The position numbers and the translations under genes are program-made. This document shows, in pieces, positions 8,250 to 18,819 of a stretch of DNA of 64,000 nucleotides (positions are counted from its first letter, which is position 1; each line of letters begins with the position of its first letter). The stretch comes from Rhodanobacter sp. B05 (GTDB lineage: Bacteria; Pseudomonadota; Gammaproteobacteria; Xanthomonadales; Rhodanobacteraceae): positions 186,001 to 250,000 of the forward strand of contig NZ_MUNU01000015.1 of the NCBI RefSeq assembly GCF_002001085.1, written 5' to 3'. Below the pieces are notes generated by a model. That model saw nothing but the letters and a program-made list of their open reading frames with translations, made no database searches and was not told the origin of the DNA.

Positions 8250-8876
8250 ATGGACGGACTGGTACGTATGAGTGGCATCGGTTTCATCAAGCGGCTGCTG
8301 GGTGGCCACTCGGCCGAGGCGCAGCATGTGCAGACCACCCACGGTGCGCGCATGCTGGTGGTGGACGATTCGCCCACGATCTGCGCCGTGCTCGGCAAGA
8401 TGCTTGGCCAGGACGGCTACCACGTGCTCAAGGCCACCGACGGGGCCGCCGCGATCGAGCTGGCACGGAGCGAACCGCCGGCGCTGGTCTTTCTCGACGT
8501 GGTCATGCCCGGCATGAACGGTTTCAGCGTGCTGCGCGCGCTGCGCCATGATCCGCTGACCCGCGATATCCCGATCATCATGATCAGCGGCAACCAGCAG
8601 GCCACCGAGCAGTTCTACCTTCAGCGTTACGGTGCCGACGATTTCATGAAGAAGCCGTTCGACCGCGACGACGTGTACGAGCGCATCGGCCATCTGGTGG
8701 CGTGCGGCCGACTTCCCGCGCGCGAAGCCTCGACCGGGGTCAACACGCTGCTGTCCGCGTTGTCGGCGGAAGCGCTGGATGCCATTCCGGACATCGCCAT
8801 GCCGGATGCGAGCGAACACGATACCGCCGTCAGACCGCTGGCCCATTCGCCGATGGCCCTGCACAAGGTGGCCTGA
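8250..8876 (+). CDS. CheY-like response regulator (PilG/PilH type), copy 2
   Basis: A 208-residue paralogue of the regulator at 7121-7711. Its receiver domain has the same signature residues (MLVVDDSPTI, LVFLDVVMPGMNG, IMISG, DDFMKKPF), and the alpha4/beta5 face is nearly identical (NQQATEQFYLQRYGADDF versus NLQATEQFYVQRFGADDF). The N-terminal MSGIGFIKRLLG and the tail motif AIPDIAMPD are also shared, followed by a longer divergent end. The ATG at 8250 has a good ribosome-binding site (GGAG, 7-base gap). The ATG at 8268 aligns better with copy 1. The likely origin is a local duplication around hslR. The output must be by protein-protein contact. Confidence 0.85.
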   Translation: MDGLVRMSGIGFIKRLLGGHSAEAQHVQTTHGARMLVVDDSPTICAVLGKMLGQDGYHVLKATDGAAAIELARSEPPALVFLDVVMPGMNGFSVLRALRHDPLTRDIPIIMISGNQQATEQFYLQRYGADDFMKKPFDRDDVYERIGHLVACGRLPAREASTGVNTLLSALSAEALDAIPDIAMPDASEHDTAVRPLAHSPMALHKVA

Positions 8877-9327
8877 TCACCGCAACCGCGCCGACTTGCA
8901 TCGCACCCGTGATGGAACGACGGCTCCCCTGATGCCCGGCGCAGTCGCCTGAAGCCTCTTGTTTCGGTCGTCGGCCTGCCTGGCGGCGACGGACGCTCCT
9001 GCCCGGATCAGGTCATTCGCGCTTGACGTTTTCCAGCATGGCCGGCCTCTGCGTAAGATCGAAGCCATTGGCCGGGAAACCCAACGAAAGATGAATGTGC
9101 CGCGGCGGCACGTGTCGGCGCGATTCCGCCGTGCGCGTTTTTCAACGGGCCAGGTGCGTGAACGGCGCTGGGGGATGAGGGGGCCACGCTGGATGGATGG
9201 TTCGACGTTTCCTGGAGCCCACGAAATCCCTGGGGTATCGAACCGGCTGGCCGCTCATCAGGAATGGCATCGTCGGTCCCTGCAGCGTACCGCTGCTTCA
9301 CGTCAATCCACCATGAGGTCCTTGCCC
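8877..9327. other. Intergenic stretch without recognised gene
   Basis: About 450 bases between the second response regulator and the small secreted protein. Open frames here are short and look like shadows. I see no RNA gene, repeat array or convincing sigma-70 promoter; a GTGCCG-CGG-CGGCAC hairpin near 9104 is the only local symmetry. Confidence 0.4.
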
Positions 9328-9687
9328 ATGAACACGAAGTCGATGATTCGTTCCAGCCTGATCGGATGCATTCTCGCCGCTGCGCTGGTTTCCGGCGCCG
9401 TCATGGCGCAGTCCGCGACACCCGATCAGACCGTTGCGGGCCACCCGCGCGTCAATGAGGTGAACCAGCGGCTCGACAACCAGCAGAACCGCATCCAGAA
9501 CGGCGTGGCCAAGGGCCAGGTCAACGCCAAACAGGAAGCACGCGACGAGAGGCACGATGCCAACATTGCACAGCGTGAAAGCGCAGACGAGGCAAGGCAC
9601 AACGGCCACCTGACCAAGCGCGAGCAGCACAACCTCAACAAGTCGGAGAATCGCAACAGCCGGCATATCCGCAAGCAGCGGCACTGA
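9328..9687 (+). CDS. Small secreted Asn/Gln/His-rich repeat protein
   Basis: A 119-residue protein with a Sec signal peptide (LIGCILAAALVSGAVMAQ) and a very hydrophilic, charged mature part. The mature region appears to hold two degenerate copies of a unit of about 28 residues: RIQNGVAKGQVNAKQEAR, then ARHNGHLTKREQHNLNKSEN. Both follow a 'N-G-x-x-x-x-x-x-x-x-E' pattern with predicted amphipathic helices. Similar small proteins of unknown function are common in Proteobacteria. The start at 9328 is preceded by GAGG at a 9-base gap. The gene is followed by a hairpin terminator, so it is probably transcribed alone. No function can be assigned. Confidence 0.7.
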   Translation: MNTKSMIRSSLIGCILAAALVSGAVMAQSATPDQTVAGHPRVNEVNQRLDNQQNRIQNGVAKGQVNAKQEARDERHDANIAQRESADEARHNGHLTKREQHNLNKSENRNSRHIRKQRH

Positions 9688-9730
9688 TATCCCGGGCTGC
9701 GGCAATTTGAATCTTTTGCTGCGGGATCAG

Positions 9731-9768
9731 GAGCCTCTCCGGCTGCGGGCGGAGAGGCTCTCGTGTTT
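9731..9768 (+). terminator. Hairpin terminator after small secreted protein gene
   Basis: A perfect 11-bp stem (GAGCCTCTCCG with CGGAGAGGCTC) and an 8-base loop, followed by TCGTGTTT, a weak T-rich tail on the plus strand. It lies between two converging genes, so it may also limit read-through from the mutS side. Confidence 0.7.
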
Positions 9769-9872
9769 CATCGCTCGCTGCAGCGCGGTCGATCAACCCG
9801 CTGCTTCATGTGATCAGCGTGCCGATCGGCAGAGGGACGCGCAGCAAAGCCAGCCATGATGGGTCTGGGCGA

Positions 9873-12467
<2,595 letters not shown>

Positions 12468-12869
12468 GCGATCAGGATTGGAACAGGCAACAACACGGTG
12501 AACGGCTCGCCGGACCGGCAAGTGTGCAAAAGTAGGGAGCGAGTCTGGCACGGTCCACCGGCGCAGGCCAATCGAACGACGGTGATGGCGCCCGACGGCG
12601 TTCGTGGATCAGGTCGGGATCGGCAATTCAATGACTTTTCGTGGAATCAGTCATTTGTCGGGAGGAATGTCCACGCGGTCGTGGCGAGGCCACCTTTTGG
12701 CCGAGTCAGATCGGCGAGCACGAACCCGGGTTCTGGCCGGCCTGATCGACCGGTCGACACCCAGCCAATGTCGGAAGCCGAGTCCGCACGAGCCTTGAAC
12801 GGCGTCACGTGCCTGGAGACGTGAATCGCTGGGCGGATGCGCCCGAGGTTCCGCGGGAAGAGCCAACCT
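12468..12869. other. Intergenic stretch upstream of mutS
   Basis: About 400 bases between the WecA-like gene and mutS, both on the minus strand. No coding potential, RNA gene or clear terminator is visible. The only symmetry noticed is ATGACT...AGTCAT near 12632-12652. It may contain the mutS promoter. Confidence 0.35.
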
Positions 12870-14057
12870 TCACGTCGGCAAGTCGGTCTCGCGCTGAATC
12901 CGGGCTTTTGCATCGAGCGGTCCACGCTGACCGAACCGTCGTCGGATCCGCTCCGGGTTGTGCGCCGGCAGTTGCATGCTGATGAGCATTTCGGAGACTG
13001 TCTGAGACAGCAGCTGCCTCTTCTCCCGTTGTCGACCCAGGCGCGCGGTAAAGACCGCATACATCACCAATAACGTGGCGAAGGCCAGCGCGTTTGCCAT
13101 GGCTCCCGCAGTCTGGTGAATCACGTAACCCAGCATCGGCAGAACGGCGGCGAATGCCACCAGACAGAGCAATGCATCGCGTGGCTTCAGGCCCGCGTCC
13201 ATCAACAGGTGGTGGATGTGGCCTCGATCTGCCGTAAAGGGAGACTCTCCACGGTGCATGCGTCGAAACATCACGGTCAAGGTGTCAAATATGGGCAGCG
13301 CGACGCACCAAAGCACCAGTCCGGGTGAAATCTGCCGCGGCGTGCTCTGGCTCAAGCCGATCAACGACCAGGCCAGCAGGTATCCAAGCATGACGCTGCC
13401 TGCGTCGCCCAGAAATACCTTGCCCCTGGGGCCAAACATGCCCAGGTTGGCGGCGAGGTAGGGGAGCACGGCAGCGGCGATTACTGCAACCGAAGCCAGT
13501 TGCGCAGTCGATCCACTGCGATTGCTGAGAAATTCGATGCTGGCTGCAGCAACCAGTGTCAGACATCCGGCCAGGCCGTCGATGCCATCGATGAGGTTGA
13601 AGGCATTCAACAGGCCGATGACCGCGACCACCGTAAACGGGATCCCCAGCCACCCGAGCGTCAGTTCGTGACCGTGCAGGTTGCCCAGCGAATGGATATA
13701 GACGCCCGAGCTGATCACGACGGTGGCAATGGCGGCAAGCTGGGCGATCACCCGCACCGAGACCCGGAGGTTGAACAAATCGTCGGCGACGCCCACCACG
13801 ACCAGCATCAGTGCGGTACAGACAACGGCATCTTCGAACTTGCTGAACGTGCCTGCGTACCACCACCCGGCCAGCATGCCGACGGCGATGGCGAGGCCGC
13901 CGACGAGCGGTGTGTTGAAGGCGTGTCTCTTGCGGACTTGGTCGGGGTAATCAACCAGGCCCAGCTGTCGACTCAGCGGCAGCAGGAACAGAAGGGAGAC
14001 GGCCGATACGCTTGTGGCCAGCGCGCAGGCGTCGAATATCCGCGGATCGAACGTCAT
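12870..14057 (-). CDS. Undecaprenyl-phosphate sugar-1-phosphate transferase (WecA/MraY family)
   Basis: A 395-residue polytopic inner-membrane enzyme with about eleven hydrophobic segments. It is expected to transfer a HexNAc-1-phosphate from its UDP donor to undecaprenyl phosphate and so start polysaccharide repeat synthesis. Family motifs are VGVADDLFNLR (Mg-binding DD), LLNAFNLIDGIDGLAG (catalytic NxxNxxDG-type box), KVFLGDAGSVMLG and RGHIHHLLMDAG (the His box that separates WecA-type from MraY). The start at 14057 has AGGA five bases upstream. It is the only initiating transferase in the EPS locus, which therefore probably starts with an N-acetyl-hexosamine. A Lys/Arg-rich C-terminal tail of about 60 residues extends beyond the last helix. 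Confidence 0.88.
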   Translation of the reverse strand: MTFDPRIFDACALATSVSAVSLLFLLPLSRQLGLVDYPDQVRKRHAFNTPLVGGLAIAVGMLAGWWYAGTFSKFEDAVVCTALMLVVVGVADDLFNLRVSVRVIAQLAAIATVVISSGVYIHSLGNLHGHELTLGWLGIPFTVVAVIGLLNAFNLIDGIDGLAGCLTLVAAASIEFLSNRSGSTAQLASVAVIAAAVLPYLAANLGMFGPRGKVFLGDAGSVMLGYLLAWSLIGLSQSTPRQISPGLVLWCVALPIFDTLTVMFRRMHRGESPFTADRGHIHHLLMDAGLKPRDALLCLVAFAAVLPMLGYVIHQTAGAMANALAFATLLVMYAVFTARLGRQREKRQLLSQTVSEMLISMQLPAHNPERIRRRFGQRGPLDAKARIQRETDLPT

Positions 14058-14262
14058 AGGAATCCTGCAGTTTGGTACGTCGCCGGCAGGTTCGACGCCT
14101 TCAGGCGTTAAAACCGCGGGCGCGTCGTTCGTTGACACTGTTGAAGCCGATCCAGACCTCGATGCGAACGGCTTCAATAATTGAACACTCTGTGATGGTC
14201 AGCTTCTTTTGCGGGGCGCTCGGGCGATTTCAATGCGCGTTGCCGCCGCTGCAACAGCATGG

Positions 14263-15393
14263 CTACTTGCTGTTGTTGATGTAGTACTGGCTTGAAGCTG
14301 TCGCGCTCAAGGCGCTGGTGAGAGGCAGCAGCTGACTCATGAAGCGATTCCAGCGGGTGACTCCGGCGGCGCTGGCGAACACCACGTCACCGGGTCTGAC
14401 CACGAAATTGTCGGCCAGCGCAAAGGCGGAGGGTGACTTGGCATCCAGTTCGTAAACGGTGGGTTCCTGAGTGGTGCCTTGTTTGTTGAGGGCGCCGCGT
14501 ACCACGTACACCATGCCCCTGGAAGTGATCTCGTTGAGGCCGCCCGCCTGCCCCAGTGCCTGGGTCAACGTAAGGTGGGACGTCGTGAAGCGGAGCGCCT
14601 GCGGGCGAAGCACCTCGCCCATCACGTAGACTTCCTGGTTGAAGTTGTAGGGAAGATATATGCGATCACCCGCCTGCAAATAAACTGTCTGCACGTGCAC
14701 GCCAGCCCCGGGAAGCGTATTCAGATCGAGATGGTAGGTTTGGCCATCCCGCGTCAGCACCACATCGGAGAGATCGGCATTCTGGCTGTTCACCCCGGCC
14801 ACGCCGATGGCCTCTCCCAGCGTCAACGGCACGCCGGTAAGCGGTTGCGGGCCTGATTTCACGAAGGCCCCTTCCATCGACACATGTTGACTGGCGTAAT
14901 TCTCGATGCTGACGTCCACCAGCGGATTCTTGATGAAGTGCGCAAGGCCGGAAGCAATGCTCTGTCGAGCCTGTTCAATGGTCTTGCCGGCGACTTTCAG
15001 CACGCCCGCATAGGGGAAGTACACGGTTCCGTCAGGCCGGACCAAACGCCCGTTGGCGGCGGTCTGCTGTTGCTGGCCTGCAGGTGAAGTCAGCTCGGGG
15101 TGGTCCCACACCGTGATGTAAAGCGAGTCGCCAGGGCCGATCCGATAGGGCTCGGGGCGGTAGTTCAGCAAGGCGGTCGGAATCGTGGATGTGGATGTCG
15201 AAACTGCGTCCGCGTGCTGTTCCTGCGTTTCGAGCAGGGTCGGTGTGATCGAAACGAGCTTCACATAGCCGTTTTCGCTACTGCCGGACGAGCTCTTTGT
15301 CATGGATTGGCCGGGTGCCCAGACGCAGCTGCTGAGCAAGGCCACCAGGAAAAGGCAGATCAAGCCGCGAATCAACCCGATTGGCGACCTCAT
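14263..15393 (-). CDS. Outer-membrane polysaccharide export lipoprotein (Wza/GumB family)
   Basis: A 376-residue export protein. It has a lipoprotein signal peptide with lipobox LLSSC, then the Poly_export domain (RIGPGDSLYITVWDHPELTS...LVRPDGTVYFPYAGVLKVAG) and SLBB domains (VSMEGAFVKSGPQPLTG; QEVYVMGEVLRPQALRF). It should form the octameric channel working with the Wzc-like kinase at 16594. It is transcribed leftwards, divergent from the rest of the EPS operon, across a long AT-rich region. The ATG at 15393 gives a normal lipoprotein N-terminus but has a poor ribosome-binding site. An in-frame ATG at 15636 has a strong AGGAG site and would add 81 residues in front of the signal peptide (see findings). 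Confidence 0.9.
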   Translation of the reverse strand: MRSPIGLIRGLICLFLVALLSSCVWAPGQSMTKSSSGSSENGYVKLVSITPTLLETQEQHADAVSTSTSTIPTALLNYRPEPYRIGPGDSLYITVWDHPELTSPAGQQQQTAANGRLVRPDGTVYFPYAGVLKVAGKTIEQARQSIASGLAHFIKNPLVDVSIENYASQHVSMEGAFVKSGPQPLTGVPLTLGEAIGVAGVNSQNADLSDVVLTRDGQTYHLDLNTLPGAGVHVQTVYLQAGDRIYLPYNFNQEVYVMGEVLRPQALRFTTSHLTLTQALGQAGGLNEITSRGMVYVVRGALNKQGTTQEPTVYELDAKSPSAFALADNFVVRPGDVVFASAAGVTRWNRFMSQLLPLTSALSATASSQYYINNSK

Positions 15394-15693
15394 GAGCCGC
15401 TTCGCTTGGCGACGCCTGTCAATCGCAAGGTGTTCCACGCGTCGATTGCCTGCGGCCCCGGCATCCCGGTGCCTGCCCCGCACATCACGCATTGCCGCAA
15501 GGTGGCCGTCAGCGGACGCCCGGGACCCGACCTCCTCGACCAAGGTGCGCCGGGGCTGACTTCTGATGATGACGCAAGAAAGCGGTGCGACGTGGCATCG
15601 CAGTGTCGAGATCGCGGAAATCAGGTCTTTGGCCATGTCGACAACTCCTCGATCACGGTTAGGGTCAGGTAAAAAATACGATACCGAGCCCAT

Positions 15694-16593
15694 TTACTAA
15701 TCCACCCTTTAGCTACTTTTGTCCAGTGAACCTGAGGTTGCACAATTTAATTCATATTCATGGTTGTGTTTGATTGGTGATGATTTTAGTGAGCCAGAAG
15801 ACGTGAAATTTAATTCGTATTCATGATGGCGTTCAGCTGGCGATAATTTTATTAAACCTTAACTTTCCGGGTTTCTAATTCGGTCTTGACAAATTTATCT
15901 TGCCGGGTGCAAATGCGCCGTTGGCAAGGCGCATGCAGCATCACAACATCGTAACGGGCCAATTCGCAAAAGATTTCGCCAAATTGTTTGAAACGTAATT
16001 GTTTGCGTCATTTCACAATCGATTAAGGCGGCGTGGATTTGGTGGATTTGAACGTGTGATTCGCGGTTGAGCCAAGGCGTCACCAGTCGTCGACGGCCGT
16101 TCTGGAGCGCACTGGATGCTACGGTACCCTTGTCGGATTTTGTTTTTTGCCGGCCGCGGAGCGGCGCATAAATATTGATTGTCGAGATAATGAGTACAAA
16201 TGCGGGTTAGCCATGAAATTACGCTGGCTGCATATTGCGAAGACATGAATGGATTGTCTGGAGGGATTGTTTCCTCCTTGCACGCCGGGCCTTCCGTACG
16301 ATGATGAATTGCAAATGTGCGGTACGTACCCGATGCATCGACGCCGAGACGTGGCTGGTGTCGCTGGAGGCGCAAGACCAGATGCGCCGTTTGTTCAAGC
16401 TGCCAGCCGGGTGCGCACGCGTTTCGCCGACGTACTCATTGCAGTGGAGCCGAGGTTGCCGAGATTCATGGCATGGCCTCGATCGCAAGCCGGGTGTCGG
16501 CGCCGTCGTTCGATTGTCTTCAATTGATCAATCTTTGGAAGCAAGGACCACTGCAGCCATTCGCGTGATCAGCTTCCCTTTGGAGAATATCCA
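15694..16593. promoter_or_regulatory. AT-rich divergent control region of the EPS locus
   Basis: About 900 bases without a supportable gene between the divergent export gene and the Wzc-like gene. The part from about 15700 to 16000 is strikingly AT-rich compared with the rest of the window and carries an imperfect direct repeat (see next entry). It is the natural place for both EPS promoters and for binding of nucleoid or regulatory proteins. A TTGACA hexamer lies at 15886-15891, but no good -10 follows at the right distance. Small open frames within 16235-16597 have no ribosome-binding site or domain. Confidence 0.55.
15744..15853. repeat. Imperfect tandem direct repeat in EPS control region
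   Basis: Two copies of a block of about 47 bases, 63 bases apart. Copy one begins at 15744 with AATTTAATTCATATTCATGG and ends near ATGATTTTAGT. Copy two begins at 15807 with AATTTAATTCGTATTCATGA and ends GATAATTTTATT. The first 19 bases differ at one position. The arrangement suggests two binding sites for a transcription factor. Confidence 0.65.
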
Positions 16594-18819
16594 ATGAAAG
16601 CCATCGGTGGTCCCAGGATTCAGGTTCAGCCTGAAGATGAAATCGATCCGCGTGCCTTGCTTGGCATGCTGCTGGATCACAAATGGCCGATCATCAAGAT
16701 GACCCTGGGGTTTCTTGTGCTCGGCCTTGCCTACGTCCTGGCGGTGACGCCGCAGTACGAGGCCAAGGCGATGGTGCAGGTCGAGCAGGCGCCCAACTTG
16801 CCCGGGTTGACCCTCGCGGAGCAGCAGGGTGGCGCGTCGAGTCCTGCCGCTGCCGACGCGAAAGCAATACTCACTTCGCAATCCGTGATCGGACAGGCGG
16901 TGCGGAATCTGCGTCTCTATATCGAGACAAGTCCATACCGGGTCCCGCTTATCGGGAGTCTGGCTGCCCGCATCCATGGTTCCGGAACATCGACGGACGT
17001 CGGTGCACCCTGGTTCGGACTGAGCAGTTACGGATGGGGCGGTTCGCAACTTGAAATGGAACGGCTCGACGTTCCAAACAGCCTGCTCGGGCAGGATCTG
17101 ACATTGACGGCGGACAAGGGCGGTACATACGTTCTGACCGAGGACAGTGACATTCCATTCAGCCCGGGCCTGGTGCTGTTGCGGGGCCGCGTGGGGCAGG
17201 TTGCCACGGGGTCGGGCGTGACCATGCTCGTCAAGACCCTGCGGGCGAATGCGGGCATGCGCTTCCACGTGGTGCGCAACGATGTAATGACCACCATCGC
17301 GAGAATGCAGAAAGCGGTCCTGACCAGCCAGCCTGTGCCGGACTCCAACATCATTTCCCTGAGCTTCGACAGTGCAGAACCGCAGATGGCGGTCAACGTG
17401 CTCGACCAGATCGTCAACGCGTTCCTTGCACAGAATGTAGGGCGCAATTCCGCACAGGCGTCCAACAGCCTGAAGTTCGTGAAGCAGCAATTGCCGGAGG
17501 TGAAACGGAAACTGGCAGCCGCACAATCCGCACTGAGCGCCTTTCAGCTCAAGGCGCATTCGGTGGATGTGCCCATGCAGACACAGAATCTGCTGAGCGA
17601 ACTTGCGTCGATCAACACCAATATCGACCAGCTCAACACGCAGAAGGTCGAGGTGGAGCGGCTTTACACGCCCGAGCATCCCGCCTATGAGGCGGTCACG
17701 CGGCAGATAGGACAGCTGCAAGCGCGGCGAGCCTCAATCGAGCAGCAGATGACCACGCTTCCCGACACGCAACGCCAGTTGTTGAGCCTCAACGGAAACG
17801 TCCAGGTGCTGAACAATACATATACCAGTCTGCTCAACGAGGTGCAGCAGCTTGAGCTCGCGCAGGCTGGTACGGTGGGTACCGCACGTATCGTGGATAC
17901 GCCCGAGGTTGACGTCAGCAGGCCGGCGAAACCGAGAAAGCTCCTGACCATACTCGGATGCGCCTTTGTCGGAGCATTCCTTGCTGTGGCGCGCGTTTTC
18001 CTGAAGGAAATGTTTCGGCGCGGCCTGGAGGACCCAGCCGAGATCGAGCAGCTTGGAGTGCAGGTTTATTCCGCAATTCCATTGAGCGAGCGACAGATCG
18101 AGCTGGCGCAAAACCGCCCGCGCCTTCTCGGGAAAGGTCGTTCCGCGTTGCTGGCTATCGCCGCCCCTGACGACGTGGCGGCCGAGGCCATGCGCAGTTT
18201 GCGTACCAGCCTGCGATTCACCCAGTTGGGGGCCTCCGACAATCGCCTGATGGTCTGCGGCTCCAGCGCCCAGACAGGGAAGACCTTCGTGGCAGCCAAT
18301 CTCGCGGCGGTCAACGCACAGGCCGGGCTGCGGGTGTTGCTGATCGATGCCAACATGCGCGACGGCAACTTGCACAAAGTGCTTGGAGTCCGCGCGGAAT
18401 ACGGCCTGTCCGAGCTGCTTGCCGGCGAACTGGAGGTCGCCGACGCCATCTGTTCCGTCGAAGGCCTGGAAGGTCTGGATTTCATCCCGAGCGGTGGCAA
18501 GCCTTCCAATCCGTCGGAGCTGCTGATGCGGCCGTACTTCGGCACGTTGCTGAGGCGGCTTTCGCCGGCCTACGACCTCATTGTCATCGACAGTCCGCCC
18601 ATTCTGGCCGTCACCGATGCCGCAATCATCGGGCATAACGTGGGCACCAGTCTGCTGGTGGTGCGTTTCGGGCTCAACCAGTCGCGGGAAGTCGAGTTGG
18701 CCATGCAGCGGTTCGAACAGGCCGGGGTGAGTATCAAGGGCGTGGTATTCAACGGCATGGAGAAGCGCAGTGGCGGCTTTTCCACTTACGCTGCCCTCGG
18801 GTACGGCTTAGTCTCATGA
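16594..18819 (+). CDS. Wzc/GumC-like polysaccharide co-polymerase with BY-kinase domain
   Basis: A 741-residue inner-membrane protein combining a Wzz chain-length domain and a bacterial tyrosine-kinase domain. Transmembrane helix 1 is near residues 33-52 (PIIKMTLGFLVLGLAYVLAV). A long periplasmic coiled-coil region follows (QQLPEVKRKLAAAQSALSAF), then helix 2 (LLTILGCAFVGAFLAVARVF). The cytosolic ATPase has Walker A GSSAQTGKTFVAANLA, Walker A' LLIDANMRDGNL and Walker B LIVIDSPPILAVTDA. Unusually, the C-terminus (GFSTYAALGYGLVS) has only two tyrosines instead of the usual Tyr cluster. It should control chain length and export with the lipoprotein at 14263. The start has GGAG eight bases upstream. 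Confidence 0.92.
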   Translation: MKAIGGPRIQVQPEDEIDPRALLGMLLDHKWPIIKMTLGFLVLGLAYVLAVTPQYEAKAMVQVEQAPNLPGLTLAEQQGGASSPAAADAKAILTSQSVIGQAVRNLRLYIETSPYRVPLIGSLAARIHGSGTSTDVGAPWFGLSSYGWGGSQLEMERLDVPNSLLGQDLTLTADKGGTYVLTEDSDIPFSPGLVLLRGRVGQVATGSGVTMLVKTLRANAGMRFHVVRNDVMTTIARMQKAVLTSQPVPDSNIISLSFDSAEPQMAVNVLDQIVNAFLAQNVGRNSAQASNSLKFVKQQLPEVKRKLAAAQSALSAFQLKAHSVDVPMQTQNLLSELASINTNIDQLNTQKVEVERLYTPEHPAYEAVTRQIGQLQARRASIEQQMTTLPDTQRQLLSLNGNVQVLNNTYTSLLNEVQQLELAQAGTVGTARIVDTPEVDVSRPAKPRKLLTILGCAFVGAFLAVARVFLKEMFRRGLEDPAEIEQLGVQVYSAIPLSERQIELAQNRPRLLGKGRSALLAIAAPDDVAAEAMRSLRTSLRFTQLGASDNRLMVCGSSAQTGKTFVAANLAAVNAQAGLRVLLIDANMRDGNLHKVLGVRAEYGLSELLAGELEVADAICSVEGLEGLDFIPSGGKPSNPSELLMRPYFGTLLRRLSPAYDLIVIDSPPILAVTDAAIIGHNVGTSLLVVRFGLNQSREVELAMQRFEQAGVSIKGVVFNGMEKRSGGFSTYAALGYGLVS

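Noticed and set aside
16235..16597. 120-codon frame upstream of the Wzc-like gene
   Set aside because: No ribosome-binding site, domain, or plausible composition; overlapping frames of similar length occur in the same DNA.
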